Shown piece after piece: positions 16,564 through 26,111 of a stretch of DNA of 54,129 bases. The translations under genes were made by a program, and so were the position numbers. Positions within the stretch are counted from its first letter, which is position 1; every line of letters starts with the position of its first letter. The stretch covers positions 1 to 54,129 of the forward strand of contig CAKZZM010000054.1 in NCBI GenBank assembly GCA_937885465.1, in the 5' to 3' direction. The stretch comes from an uncultured Bacteroidales bacterium (GTDB lineage: Bacteria > Bacteroidota > Bacteroidia > Bacteroidales > Paludibacteraceae). The notes under the pieces were generated by a model, which had not been told where the DNA came from, made no database searches, and saw nothing but the letters and a program-made list of their open reading frames with translations.

Positions 16564-17784
16564 ATGAATATTGCGTCAGATAGAATTCTTAAGATGAAAG
16601 CGTCTCAGACGCTTCGTATGACTCAGCGGGCGGCTGAGTTAAAGTCTTCGGGTGTGGATGTTGTGTCGCTATCTGTTGGAGAACCGGATTTCTTCACTCC
16701 TCGGCATATTAAAGAAGCAGCCCAAAAAGCAATTGCGGAGAATTATTCGTTCTATGCTCCTGTTGCGGGTTATCTGTCTCTTCGTGAGGCGATTGCAAAT
16801 AAGTTAGAGAAAGAAAACGATTTACAATATTCTTCTTCTCAGATTATTGTGTCAACAGGTGGCAAACAGGCTATTTGTAATGCAATTCTATCAATTATAA
16901 ATTCGGGTGATGAAGTAATTATTCCCGCGCCTGCTTGGGTCAGTTATACAGAAATGGTAGGCTTGGCTGAAGGTGTCTCCGTGATTATTAAAACCTCAAA
17001 ACAATCAGGATACAAAGTGCTACCTCAGCAATTGGAACAAGCGATTACTCCGAAGACGCGAATGTTTATTCTTTGTTCGCCCTCCAATCCTTCAGGGGCG
17101 GTGTATTCTAAATCAGAGATGCGAGAGTTGGCAAAAGTGATTGCTAAACACCCCGATATGATGGTATTGTCCGATGAAATATACGAGCATATCAACTATG
17201 TAGGCAAACACGTTTCAATGGCAGAATTTGCTGCAATAAAATCTCAGGTCATTATAGTAAATGGTGTGTCAAAAGCTTACGCAATGACCGGTTGGCGCAT
17301 AGGTTTTTTAGCCGCAGAGCAGTGGGTTGTTGAGGCATGTAAAAAGTTGCAGGGACAATACACTACTTGTGCAAGCACAATAGCCATGAAAGCCGCAGAA
17401 GCTGCATATACAGGTTCGCAAGATTGTGTAAAAGAGATGCTTGAGCAGTTCCGTCGTCGTCGAGACTTAGTTACCGAAATGGCGCAAGAGATAAGAGGCT
17501 TTGAGGTGGAAAAGCCTGATGGTGCCTTTTATCTGTTTCCGAAGATAGATAGTTTATTCGGCGCAGAGTATATTGATAAAAATGGCGAAAAGCAGATAAT
17601 CGGCGATAGCGAGGCACTTGCCGAATACATATTAGAAGAGGCTCATGTTGCCTCAGTTGCCGGCAGTGCTTTTCTTATGCCTGAGTGCATAAGATTTTCC
17701 TACGCAACATCAGAGGAAAATTTGAAAAAGGCATTTAGTAGAATAAAGATTGCAGTTGAAAAGTTGCGGTACGGCAATTATTAA
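16564..17784 (+). CDS. aspC: Aspartate aminotransferase (class I/II, PLP-dependent)
   Basis: A 406-residue aminotransferase converting aspartate and 2-oxoglutarate to oxaloacetate and glutamate. Visible are SVGEPDFFTP (about 38-47), the substrate region PAPAWVSY (about 120-127), LCSPSNPSGAVY (about 172-183), LSDEIYEH (about 201-208) and the PLP lysine in VSKAYAMTGWRIGF (about 236-249). Length and motifs fit the bacterial class Ib enzyme. It marks the start of the core region; no operon partner is evident. Confidence 0.9.
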   Translation: MNIASDRILKMKASQTLRMTQRAAELKSSGVDVVSLSVGEPDFFTPRHIKEAAQKAIAENYSFYAPVAGYLSLREAIANKLEKENDLQYSSSQIIVSTGGKQAICNAILSIINSGDEVIIPAPAWVSYTEMVGLAEGVSVIIKTSKQSGYKVLPQQLEQAITPKTRMFILCSPSNPSGAVYSKSEMRELAKVIAKHPDMMVLSDEIYEHINYVGKHVSMAEFAAIKSQVIIVNGVSKAYAMTGWRIGFLAAEQWVVEACKKLQGQYTTCASTIAMKAAEAAYTGSQDCVKEMLEQFRRRRDLVTEMAQEIRGFEVEKPDGAFYLFPKIDSLFGAEYIDKNGEKQIIGDSEALAEYILEEAHVASVAGSAFLMPECIRFSYATSEENLKKAFSRIKIAVEKLRYGNY

Positions 17785-17872
17785 GCACGTAGATGGCACT
17801 GTTAATGTCTTAAACTCGGAAGATGTTACTCACTTGTGCCCACCTGTGCGGCAAAAACGAATATAGAAATTA

Positions 17873-18505
17873 ATGAAAATCACAAATGCAGAATATATTA
17901 AGTCTGCCGGAGGACTGAAAGATTGCATTTCCCACAACCTTGCGGAATTTGCTTTCATAGGGCGAAGTAATGTTGGTAAGTCGTCGCTTATCAATAGTTT
18001 AACAGGTAGGAACTCTCTTGCCAAAACATCTCAAAAGCCCGGCAAGACAATAACTATCAATTTTTTTAAGATAGAGTTGCAAGACTACAAAAAAAGGTTG
18101 AAGTCGTGGTATTTAGTTGACCTTCCCGGGTATGGGTTTGCGCAGGCGGGAGCCGCGCAACGGGAACAACTGAGGCAGCGCATTGAGCAGTACTGCCTTA
18201 ATCGCGAGGAATTGACTTGCTTGTTTGTGCTTATCGACATTCGGCATAAGCCGCAAGCGATTGACCTGCAATTTATAGAGTGGTTAGGTGTTAACGGAAT
18301 ACCTTTCGCTATGGTGTTCACAAAAGCAGACAAGTTGGGAAGAGAAACGGCAAAGCGCAATGTGGAAGATTATAAGAATACACTATTGCAAACATGGGAA
18401 GAACTGCCGCCTATTTTCGTCACATCCTCACAGACAGGCGATGGAAAGGAAGAATTATTAAACTATATAGACCAAATAAGTGAAGTAAATAATGAAGATC
18501 AGTAA
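17873..18505 (+). CDS. engB: Ribosome biogenesis GTP-binding protein EngB/YsxC
   Basis: A 210-residue P-loop GTPase of the TrmE-Era-EngA-EngB family, required for large-subunit assembly. G1 is GRSNVGKSSLIN (about 30-41), G2 lies around KPGKTITI, G3 is DLPGYGFA (about 83-90), G4 is TKADK (about 150-154) and G5 is the TSS region near residue 184. The frame is intact. It overlaps the next gene by 14 nt, suggesting coupling. Confidence 0.93.
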   Translation: MKITNAEYIKSAGGLKDCISHNLAEFAFIGRSNVGKSSLINSLTGRNSLAKTSQKPGKTITINFFKIELQDYKKRLKSWYLVDLPGYGFAQAGAAQREQLRQRIEQYCLNREELTCLFVLIDIRHKPQAIDLQFIEWLGVNGIPFAMVFTKADKLGRETAKRNVEDYKNTLLQTWEELPPIFVTSSQTGDGKEELLNYIDQISEVNNEDQ

Positions 18506-19577
18506 CAGTACGCAAGGTATTTTTACAGGCGAGTTCGCTGTTTCTCTTGCGCTCCGTAAGGGAAAAAGCATAGTCGCATACTTGTTAGTGATATGGGTAT
18601 CAATTATATTTTGTTGCTGTTCTGATGACAAAGAGAGCAAAAGTGGTTTGGGATTTGAGATACAACGCACTTCTGACTCTTGCTATATTCATATTCGCCA
18701 ATCGGATTCAGAGCAAATAGAACAAGTATTTGCATTTCATAAAGATAGCATCTTTTCGCGAATAGTAACGACCTCAGTTACCCAAGTAGGTTTTTTGCAA
18801 GCAATAGGTGCGGAAACGCATATTGCAGGTGTTTGTGATTCCGAATATCTTTATACCGGTTTGCCCGGCGCAGTAGATGTCGGCTCTTCACTAACTTTAG
18901 ATTACGAAAAGATAATCAACACCAAAGCAGATCTTGTGTTGCTGACATACAATGGTGATAGTCGTTTTGATACGCGGTTATCTGATTTTGGAATTCCTAC
19001 ACTAATGATCAATGAGTGGAGAGAGCAAAATCCGTTGTCGCGAGCAGAGTGGGTAAAGGTATTTGGAGCACTGACGGGTAAAGAATATGTTGCTGATTCT
19101 GTGTTCCTTTCTGTTACAAAAGCATATAATAAGGCAAAAACTCACCGTTCAGAATCTGAAAAAGTGTCAATTATGTCGGGGTCTGCGTGGCAAGGTACCT
19201 GGTATGTTCCTGACGGCAATACCTATATGGCACAATTATTCCGCGATGCAGGTGCTAATTATATTTACAGAGAAGGTAAAGGTGCCTCTATTCCCCTTTC
19301 ATTTGAGGAGGCTTTGCTGAAATTCAAAGATGCAGATGTCTGGGTTGGTGCGCCTGTCGAGACATTGCAGCAACTTAGAGATAGGGATGAGAAAAACACT
19401 TGGTTCAAGGCATATCAGTCGGGTAGGGTGTATTCATTCAACAAGCGCACTAACGGTGCTGCAAACGACTTTTGGCAAATGGGAGTTGCGCATCCGGAAT
19501 ACATATTGCAAGACCTGGTTCACATATTGAATAATGATAGTGATTCATTAATGTTCTTTTCTCAAAAATTAAGATGA
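18492..19577 (+). CDS. BtuF/FepB-like ABC transporter substrate-binding lipoprotein
   Basis: A 361-residue periplasmic-binding protein of the helical-backbone metal-receptor type, expected to bind vitamin B12, haem or ferric chelates. A signal peptide ends in a cysteine cluster (IIFCCCSD, about 36-43), giving a lipobox. Two lobes are recognisable: VTQVGFLQAIGAETHIAGVC (about 97-116) and, after the long helix, the second lobe with SGSAWQGTWYVPDGNTY. Partner permease and ATPase genes are not next to it in this window. It overlaps engB by 14 nt and the following gene by 4 nt. The ligand cannot be named. Confidence 0.82.
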   Translation: MKISNSTQGIFTGEFAVSLALRKGKSIVAYLLVIWVSIIFCCCSDDKESKSGLGFEIQRTSDSCYIHIRQSDSEQIEQVFAFHKDSIFSRIVTTSVTQVGFLQAIGAETHIAGVCDSEYLYTGLPGAVDVGSSLTLDYEKIINTKADLVLLTYNGDSRFDTRLSDFGIPTLMINEWREQNPLSRAEWVKVFGALTGKEYVADSVFLSVTKAYNKAKTHRSESEKVSIMSGSAWQGTWYVPDGNTYMAQLFRDAGANYIYREGKGASIPLSFEEALLKFKDADVWVGAPVETLQQLRDRDEKNTWFKAYQSGRVYSFNKRTNGAANDFWQMGVAHPEYILQDLVHILNNDSDSLMFFSQKLR

Positions 19578-20296
19578 AATTTCTTTATATTCAAGATATT
19601 GACATTGCATTTTCCCGCAAGTGGGCAGAGTCATTAACCGCTTCTCTCGGCAAAGAGTTTGCATTCGCTGATGCTGATTCGCTGCAGGAATTGCGTGACC
19701 CTGATTTATTATCAAAATCGCTTCAAGAGCAGGACGTAGATTTAATTTTCATTGCCTGCAAAAATGACAGGCGAATTATTCAGCGTTTCCTCAATTCATG
19801 TCGTTCGCTTAGAATTCCATATATTTTTCTTACTGATACGATGTCAAAATTGTCTGTTTTGGCTCATTCCGAATCTCCTATTAATAGAATTTCAGCACCT
19901 GTATCACGCCTTGAAGAAGAGGTACATAAGGCAGAGATAATTAGTTCGTTAATGCGCTACACATCATGTAAGACGATTTTATTGATAGCATCAGATTACG
20001 GCAGTAAGGCTCAACAAAACACGAATCGAATAATTTCTTTCCTCAATAAAAATATCCCCGATAGAATCGAGGATATAATTAGAGTCTCAGCAATTAAGAA
20101 TAGCGATAATCTTTATAAAGAAGTGTCTGCAAGGCAGCGAGAATTAACTCCGGATATTGTTGTATGGACTGCGTCACGCGAGTACGGATTAGATGATTTG
20201 ATATTCGGTCCGTCAGAGCGTTACGTTATTTCTCATTCTCTTATTCCTGTTCTGCTGCTCAACCCTCGTGATGACTTGTTCTCTCTATGCGATTAA
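19574..20296 (+). CDS. Universal-stress-protein-like protein
   Basis: A 240-residue cytoplasmic protein. The arrangement suggests two Usp-like alpha/beta halves: MKFLYIQDIDIAF at the start, LIFIACKNDRR near residue 57, and a second strand TILLIASDYGSKAQ (about 135-148) closing with SLIPVLLLNPRDDLF. A canonical GxxGxxG ATP signature is not clear, so it may not bind ATP. It is coupled to the BtuF-like gene by ATGA overlap. Function unknown. Confidence 0.55.
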   Translation: MKFLYIQDIDIAFSRKWAESLTASLGKEFAFADADSLQELRDPDLLSKSLQEQDVDLIFIACKNDRRIIQRFLNSCRSLRIPYIFLTDTMSKLSVLAHSESPINRISAPVSRLEEEVHKAEIISSLMRYTSCKTILLIASDYGSKAQQNTNRIISFLNKNIPDRIEDIIRVSAIKNSDNLYKEVSARQRELTPDIVVWTASREYGLDDLIFGPSERYVISHSLIPVLLLNPRDDLFSLCD

Positions 20297-20381
20297 TATA
20301 GTATTGTGTAATGCCAAAAATAGAGCGGCACAACAAATATTTATCGAGAATTGCGGAGTTATGGGGTTATAATTTTGATGA

Positions 20382-23300
20382 TTAAGCCCAATCGAAATTT
20401 AATATACCAGCATCCCTTTGAGTGCAGAGAAATGAATAGAGATTGTGCGTTACATGAATTCTATATTTTTGTGAAACGAGAGAAACGGTATTATGCCCGA
20501 TTTCATCGAATAAAATGAAATGCAAGTTTGCCCATGCTCTGTTAGACGCTGATGTTGATGGCGGCATTACTGGTTGCAATGCTGCCTGCTGCCCGTTCTG
20601 TTCGTTTCCTGCCATCTCTTCCAGAACGTTATATAGTCTGCTATTGAAATCTGCAGTTACATTATTGACCGGCATTTTTATTCTCAGCGTATGCAAGAAC
20701 TTAGATTGCAGAGTAGGAAGTGCATCCGCTGATGTTATCTTGAACTCGTAACTTGCGTCTTCAAATCTTTTAGGTGTATATCTATATTTTGTGCTATCAG
20801 CACCTCGTTGCTGGATAGTACCGGTCAGCATAACGTATGCATTAGCCTTCATAAATCTACTAAATTGCTCAAATTGGTCATCGTAAAGTGCAAAATCCCA
20901 ACTGCCTTTATAATCTTCAATAGTGTATCTTCCGTAAGGTGTACCATTGAAAGAAGTGGCTGTTTCTGCCTTAGTTATCAGTCCTCCGATTCTCCAAGAC
21001 GCATTTTCTCTATTTTGCAACCAGTCCTTAGGGTCGATATCTTGCGGCCCGGGCACGAATGTACGAGGTTTACTGCGTGACGGATCTTGCCGATTGATAT
21101 AATTTTGTCTCCAGAGGTCGAAATATGCGAGGTCGGAGGTAGCAATAGTACTCATCTCCTTTATTTCAAACTCATATTCGTCGAGCGGGTGGGCGGATAG
21201 ATAAATGCCAATAATTTGTTTTTCTTTATTAAGTCGAACGATAGTAGATTCTTTTGGACATTGGGGCAGTTCGGGGTGTTGTATTTCTACATTCATAGAG
21301 AAATCGTCCCCAAAAAGCGAATTCGATTGTTGCTGCTTATCTGTCTGAAAGACATTGCCGTATCTTACTATCGTGTCAAGTACGGCTTCCCCTTTCTGAT
21401 TATAGCCAAATAGTTGTTCGCGGTAGAAATTCGGGAAATCATCAAACGCACCGGCAGTTGCTAAACACTCTATTACTTTCTTGTTACAAGCTGAAAGACT
21501 TACCCTTTCTACAAAGTTGAATATATCTGTATAGTTTCCGTTCTTCTCTCTCTCTGCCACTATTGCCTCTACTGCACCTTCGCCAACGCCTTTGATACCT
21601 GCCAAACCAAATCGAATATCTCCTTTGCTATTAACTTTGAAGTTCAAGCCCGACTCGTTGATATCAGGTCGCAACACGCTAAGTCCCATCGCTTTGCACT
21701 CGTCCATAAGTTTTGTGACCTTATTAATATCGTCTTTTGAGATGGTAAGGTTTGCTGCCATAAATTCAGGTGCGAAGTGGGCTTTGAGATATCCAGTTTG
21801 ATAGGCGAGCCAGGCGTAACAGGTGGCATGCGACTTATTGAAAGCATAAGATGCAAATTTTTCCCAGTCTTTCCAAATCTTATCCAATTTTTCGGGATCA
21901 TGGCCGTTTCGTCTGCCTCCCTCCATAAATTTGCCTTTCAATTCTTGCAATATTGCCATCTGCTTTTTACCCATTGCTTTACGCAACTGATCGCTTTCCC
22001 CGCGAGTAAAATCAGCGAGCAACCGTGAGAGAAGCATGACTTGCTCTTGATAGACTGTGATGCCGTATGTATCTTTAAGATACTTTTCCATCACCGGAAT
22101 ATCGTATGTAATAGGTTCTTGTCCGTTCTTCCGTCTGATGAACGATGGGATATAATCCATCGGTCCGGGGCGATACAGAGCATTCATCGCAATTAAGTCG
22201 GGCAAAACAGTCGGCTTTAGTTCTCTGAGATATTTCTGCATTCCGGCTGACTCAAATTGGAAGGTGGCAATGGTCTTGCCCTCGGCAAAGAGGCGATAAG
22301 TATCGGCATCGTCAAGAGGAATATTGTCAATATCCACCACTAAACCGTTGTGAGTCTTGCGTATATTAGCCAGTGTTTCTTTAATAATAGATAGGGTGGT
22401 CAGTCCGAGGAAATCCATTTTTATCAGTCCGACACTCTCCACAACATGTCCATCGTATTGCGTTACGGTTATATCACCCTTCTCTTTATCTTTGATAACT
22501 GCTATTGGCGCGAATTTAGTAAGATCGTCAGCACCGATAATCGTTCCGCAGGCGTGAATACCGGTTTGGCGTATGGTGTCCTCCAACTCTTCGGCGTAAT
22601 GCAGCATTGTTTTTACATTCTCGTCGTTGCCGTTGAGCAATTCCTTTAACTCATTGATATACTTATAGCAGTTCTTCAGATTGAGCTTGGGTGACTTGCC
22701 GTTTTCATCTTTAATATTATCAGGAAAACCGCGATCGGGGATATAACTCTTTATCTTATTGACCTCGGCGAGCGGTACTCTTTGCACTCTTCCGACATCG
22801 GCAAGCGATGATTTTGTTGCCATCGTAGAGTATGTAATAATTTGTGCAACATGCGTTTTGCCATATTTTTCCGTTACCCAATTCAGCACCTTATCTCGCC
22901 CTGCATCGTCAAAATCGACATCAATATCGGGTAGTGATATTCGGTCAGGGTTGAGGAAACGCTCAAAAAGCAAGTCGTAGGGTAGGGGGTCAACATCTGT
23001 AATCTTCAGGCAATATGCGACAACTGAACCGGCTGCCGAACCTCGACCGGGACCGACTGAAACACCTAATTCTTCCCTTGCGGCACGAATATAATCTTGC
23101 ACAATAAGGAAATATCCGGGGAAGCCCATCGTCTTCATTATGTGGAGTTCAAATGTTATGCGCTCAACTTGTTCTTCAGTCAGTTGTTCTCCATATCTCT
23201 GATGCGCACCTTCCCATGCCAACTTTGCAAGATAATCGGCCTCTAATTTTATACGATATAGTTTGTCATATCCTCCAAGTCGGTGAATTTTCTTTTCCGC

Positions 23301-24617
23301 TTCTTCCTGCGAGAGTACTACCTCACCTTTCTCGTTGCGAGTAAATTCATTAAATAGATCCTCCGTGGAAAATTTCTCTCTATAACTCTCTTCCGTACCA
23401 AAATCTTCGGGGATAGGGAATTTAGGCATTATCGGGTCAGAATTTATGCTATAGAACTCAACCTTATCAGCCACTTCTTGCGTATTAGCAAGTGCTTCGG
23501 GTATGTCGCTGAATATCTCTGCCATCTCGTCAGGCGTTTTCAGCCACTCTTGTTTGGTATAGTGCATTCTGTCGGTTTCATCTACATATTTCCCCGTAGA
23601 AACACATAGGAGTCGATCGTGTGCCTCGGCGTGTTCTTCCTCCACAAAATGTACATCGTTAGTGCAGATAATCTTCACATTATGCTTGCGAGCCAATTCG
23701 ATTAGAATAGGGTTCACTTGCTGCTGGCGTATATAGACATTTCGGTCAGCATTTGGTTTATCAGTACGATGTCTTTGTAATTCGATGTAGTAGTCATCGC
23801 CGAATACGCTCTTAAACCATTCGATGCTTTTCTCTGCATCATCTATTTTCCCTTGCATTATTAGTTGTGGCAATTCGCCGCCTAAGCAGGCAGAGGAGCA
23901 GATTATACCTTCGTGATATGTTTGCAGCAACTCTTTATCTATTCGAGGACGTGTATAAAAACCCTCTAAAAAGCCAAGGCTGACTATCTTGCACAGGTTA
24001 TGATACCCGACTAAATTTTTGGCAAGTAAGATGAGGTGCCAACCGCTTGAATCTACAATATATTCTTTCCCGTCTGCGTTTCTTGCTTTGATGTCCTTGT
24101 CGCGAAAGTGTCTTCCTCGCCGAGCACAATATACTTCGCAGCCGACTATCGGCTTAAATGGTATATACGCAGCAGCAGCAGCCTCTAATTTTAGCAATTC
24201 CGCCTCTAAGGCAGGTAAATCTTTTTCTGCACGACGACCATCAAGAATCTTGCTCTGCAAGTCCTTTTTATCATGTTCACTCAATGGTAAATCTTTTTCA
24301 ACAAGCACTCCATTTTCCATTACAGACTGAATGGAATGACCTGCGGAGAGTATTGCTTCGTGTTTAGGTATATCTTCAATCAAAGCCTTAGCCTTGCTTA
24401 TATTATACTTGCAATCCTTAACTTTACCTTCAAGTTTCCCGTTTACTTTAGCAGCACTATCAAGGAAATCTTTGATGCCGTACATATTGCCATGGTCGGT
24501 GAGCGCCATGGCATTCATTCCCGTTTTTTGACATTTGGCGATGAGATCCGGAATTTTTGACATACCATCAAGGATGGAGTAGTGCGAGTGTACATGAAGA
24601 TGAGTAAACCGAGACAT
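20382..24617 (-). CDS. dnaE: DNA polymerase III alpha subunit
   Basis: The replicative polymerase, 1411 residues. The PHP domain is N-terminal (FTHLHVHSHYSILDGM, ALTDHGNMYG) and is interrupted by a charged, Lys/Glu-rich stretch of about 90 residues (about 55-150) before PFKPIVGCEVY; inserts here also occur in Bacteroidales relatives, to my recollection. The palm carries PGRGSAAGS (about 540) and the catalytic aspartates PDIDVDFDD (about 574-582). Fingers follow with GITVYQEQVM (about 850), then the tandem HhH region (IKGVGEGAVEAIV) and the OB fold near 1200. The frame is intact. A promoter lies at 24659-24690 and the gene diverges from the CYTH gene. Confidence 0.97.
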   Translation of the reverse strand: MSRFTHLHVHSHYSILDGMSKIPDLIAKCQKTGMNAMALTDHGNMYGIKDFLDSAAKVNGKLEGKVKDCKYNISKAKALIEDIPKHEAILSAGHSIQSVMENGVLVEKDLPLSEHDKKDLQSKILDGRRAEKDLPALEAELLKLEAAAAAYIPFKPIVGCEVYCARRGRHFRDKDIKARNADGKEYIVDSSGWHLILLAKNLVGYHNLCKIVSLGFLEGFYTRPRIDKELLQTYHEGIICSSACLGGELPQLIMQGKIDDAEKSIEWFKSVFGDDYYIELQRHRTDKPNADRNVYIRQQQVNPILIELARKHNVKIICTNDVHFVEEEHAEAHDRLLCVSTGKYVDETDRMHYTKQEWLKTPDEMAEIFSDIPEALANTQEVADKVEFYSINSDPIMPKFPIPEDFGTEESYREKFSTEDLFNEFTRNEKGEVVLSQEEAEKKIHRLGGYDKLYRIKLEADYLAKLAWEGAHQRYGEQLTEEQVERITFELHIMKTMGFPGYFLIVQDYIRAAREELGVSVGPGRGSAAGSVVAYCLKITDVDPLPYDLLFERFLNPDRISLPDIDVDFDDAGRDKVLNWVTEKYGKTHVAQIITYSTMATKSSLADVGRVQRVPLAEVNKIKSYIPDRGFPDNIKDENGKSPKLNLKNCYKYINELKELLNGNDENVKTMLHYAEELEDTIRQTGIHACGTIIGADDLTKFAPIAVIKDKEKGDITVTQYDGHVVESVGLIKMDFLGLTTLSIIKETLANIRKTHNGLVVDIDNIPLDDADTYRLFAEGKTIATFQFESAGMQKYLRELKPTVLPDLIAMNALYRPGPMDYIPSFIRRKNGQEPITYDIPVMEKYLKDTYGITVYQEQVMLLSRLLADFTRGESDQLRKAMGKKQMAILQELKGKFMEGGRRNGHDPEKLDKIWKDWEKFASYAFNKSHATCYAWLAYQTGYLKAHFAPEFMAANLTISKDDINKVTKLMDECKAMGLSVLRPDINESGLNFKVNSKGDIRFGLAGIKGVGEGAVEAIVAEREKNGNYTDIFNFVERVSLSACNKKVIECLATAGAFDDFPNFYREQLFGYNQKGEAVLDTIVRYGNVFQTDKQQQSNSLFGDDFSMNVEIQHPELPQCPKESTIVRLNKEKQIIGIYLSAHPLDEYEFEIKEMSTIATSDLAYFDLWRQNYINRQDPSRSKPRTFVPGPQDIDPKDWLQNRENASWRIGGLITKAETATSFNGTPYGRYTIEDYKGSWDFALYDDQFEQFSRFMKANAYVMLTGTIQQRGADSTKYRYTPKRFEDASYEFKITSADALPTLQSKFLHTLRIKMPVNNVTADFNSRLYNVLEEMAGNEQNGQQAALQPVMPPSTSASNRAWANLHFILFDEIGHNTVSLVSQKYRIHVTHNLYSFLCTQRDAGILNFDWA

Positions 24618-24658
24618 AGTTTGGAGATTTAGTTATATGTGATAAGTCATTTTTGTTG

Positions 24659-24690
24659 CAAAGATAACAATTATTTTTTATTTTTGCAAT
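24659..24690 (-). promoter_or_regulatory. Promoter of dnaE
   Basis: On the minus strand, TATCTTTG (24666-24659) lies 20 nt downstream of ATTG (24690-24687), matching the Bacteroides -7 and -33 boxes. Confidence 0.7.
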
Positions 24691-24747
24691 CAGTATATCA
24701 AACAAACTGCTCGACATTGAATAGCAATAGCGATTTTTTATTTTTTT

Positions 24748-24779
24748 ATTGCTTAATTACTAAATTTGTATTAATTTTG
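24748..24779 (+). promoter_or_regulatory. Promoter of the CYTH-HAD pair
   Basis: ATTG at 24748-24751 and TAATTTTG at 24772-24779 are 20 nt apart; the ATG at 24800 follows closely. Confidence 0.6.
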
Positions 24780-24799
24780 TGCAGAATAGAAGTAAAGTT

Positions 24800-25339
24800 A
24801 TGAACAATACTGAAATAGAGAGAAAATATCTGCTTAGCAATAATCTGTGGCGAGACTATATTATTGAAAGTCATGCTATTTCGCAGGCATATCTTTCGCT
24901 TTCCGGTGGAAATACCATCAGAATACGACGATATGATAATCAGGCTTTTATAACAATTAAAAGTCACCCCGAAAAAGGCAGCATAGCGCGGTTTGAATGG
25001 GAAAAAGAGATATCTCTTGACGATTATAAAAGTTTATTGCCACACGCGGTAAGTAATGTAATAGAAAAGACTCGCCACATTGTGCCGTTGCAAATGTCTA
25101 TTCCTCTTAAGATTGAGATTGACGAGTTTCACGGAGTTCACGAGGGTTTGGTTTTGGCGGAAATAGAACTCCCGTCGGAAGATTTTCCACTAACACTTCC
25201 GGCTTTTATAGGTGAGGAAGTAACGGGTGACCCTCGTTATCATAATTCGCATTTAAGTAGAATTAACGGGCAATATACTGCTGCTGTGCCGTCAGAAAAC
25301 TTCCAAAACAATCTCACTTCAAACAATGAAGCGGTCTAA
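24800..25339 (+). CDS. CYTH domain protein
   Basis: A 179-residue CYTH-family (triphosphate tunnel) protein. The signature ExExK appears as IERKYLL close to the N-terminus, and the alternating charged strands (IRIRRYDNQAFITIK, RFEWEKEI, KIEIDEF, VLAEIELP) fit the tunnel fold. Relatives are adenylate cyclase class IV, thiamine triphosphatase or inorganic triphosphatase; the substrate cannot be told. ATG 24800 gives the standard MNNTEIERK start; earlier codons in this frame lie in the promoter. It precedes a HAD phosphatase by 3 nt. Confidence 0.82.
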   Translation: MNNTEIERKYLLSNNLWRDYIIESHAISQAYLSLSGGNTIRIRRYDNQAFITIKSHPEKGSIARFEWEKEISLDDYKSLLPHAVSNVIEKTRHIVPLQMSIPLKIEIDEFHGVHEGLVLAEIELPSEDFPLTLPAFIGEEVTGDPRYHNSHLSRINGQYTAAVPSENFQNNLTSNNEAV

Positions 25340-25342
25340 GAA

Positions 25343-26023
25343 ATGAAGAAGGCGTTTTTTTTCGATATGGATGGAATTCTCTTTGACTCAATGCCGCATC
25401 ATTCGCAGGCATGGGAAGAGATAATGAGTAAATATAACCTTAATTTTACTGTCCGCGATTGCTATTTGCAAGAGGGTAGAACGGGGCAATCGGTTATTGA
25501 CGAATGTTTTATCAAGAATAAGGGCAGACATGCGACGGCGGAAGAGGTAGAACAGATTTACGGCGAGAAAACAGCAAGATTTTTTGAATTAGGTGGAGCC
25601 GAACCGATAGATGGCGTTAAGGATGTGCTGAATTACCTGAAAAATAAGGGGGCTTTGATATTTATCGTTACCGGTTCAGGGCAGCAATCGCTTTTTGATG
25701 TTCTCCATCAGAATTTCCCTGAGACTTTTACAAGGGAGAGAATGATAACAGCCTTTGATGTTGCGCACTGCAAACCTAATCCCGAGCCGTATCTCAAGGC
25801 CTTTGAAAAAGCCAACTTTCTTTCGCATGATGTTAATTTTAAGAAGTCTGATTGTTGCGTAATCGAAAATGCGCCCTTGGGTATAAGGTCGGCAAGAGAA
25901 GCCGGACTTGACACTTACGCCGTAAATACCGGTCCGCTTAAAGATTCAGATTTGTTAGCCGAACAGCCGACAATGCTTTTTCACAATATGAAAGAGTTGC
26001 TTGCTTATCTGCAATTTTTTTAA
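25343..26023 (+). CDS. HAD-superfamily hydrolase (beta-phosphoglucomutase-like)
   Basis: A 226-residue HAD phosphatase of subfamily IA with an alpha-helical cap. Motif I is FDMDGILFDSMPHH (about 7-20), motif II is VTGSG (about 109-113), the lysine of motif III is in CKPNPEPY (about 143-150), and motif IV is CVIENAPLGIRSAREAG (about 173-189). The D-x-D-G-x-L form is typical of sugar-phosphate phosphatases and mutases; the usual DD of motif IV is EN here. It forms a two-gene operon with the CYTH gene. Substrate unknown. Confidence 0.85.
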   Translation: MKKAFFFDMDGILFDSMPHHSQAWEEIMSKYNLNFTVRDCYLQEGRTGQSVIDECFIKNKGRHATAEEVEQIYGEKTARFFELGGAEPIDGVKDVLNYLKNKGALIFIVTGSGQQSLFDVLHQNFPETFTRERMITAFDVAHCKPNPEPYLKAFEKANFLSHDVNFKKSDCCVIENAPLGIRSAREAGLDTYAVNTGPLKDSDLLAEQPTMLFHNMKELLAYLQFF

Positions 26024-26029
26024 TTTTTA

Positions 26030-26061
26030 TTTGCGCAATCTAATTAATTTGATTATTTTTG
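26030..26061 (+). promoter_or_regulatory. Promoter of the V-ATPase D-I-K genes
   Basis: TTTG at 26030-26033 and TATTTTTG at 26054-26061, 20 nt apart, 50 nt before the atpD start. Confidence 0.65.
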
Positions 26062-26111
26062 CAAAAAGATATGCTGCATGCGCAGCAGGTGTACACCAAT
26101 AATAACTAAAT

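Noticed and set aside
20515..24560. Numerous plus-strand open frames opposite dnaE
   Set aside because: They are antisense shadows of an intact, highly conserved gene.
20533..24617. The PHP-domain insert of DnaE as a novel domain
   Set aside because: Lysine/glutamate-rich inserts at this place are, as far as I recall, common in Bacteroidales DnaE proteins.
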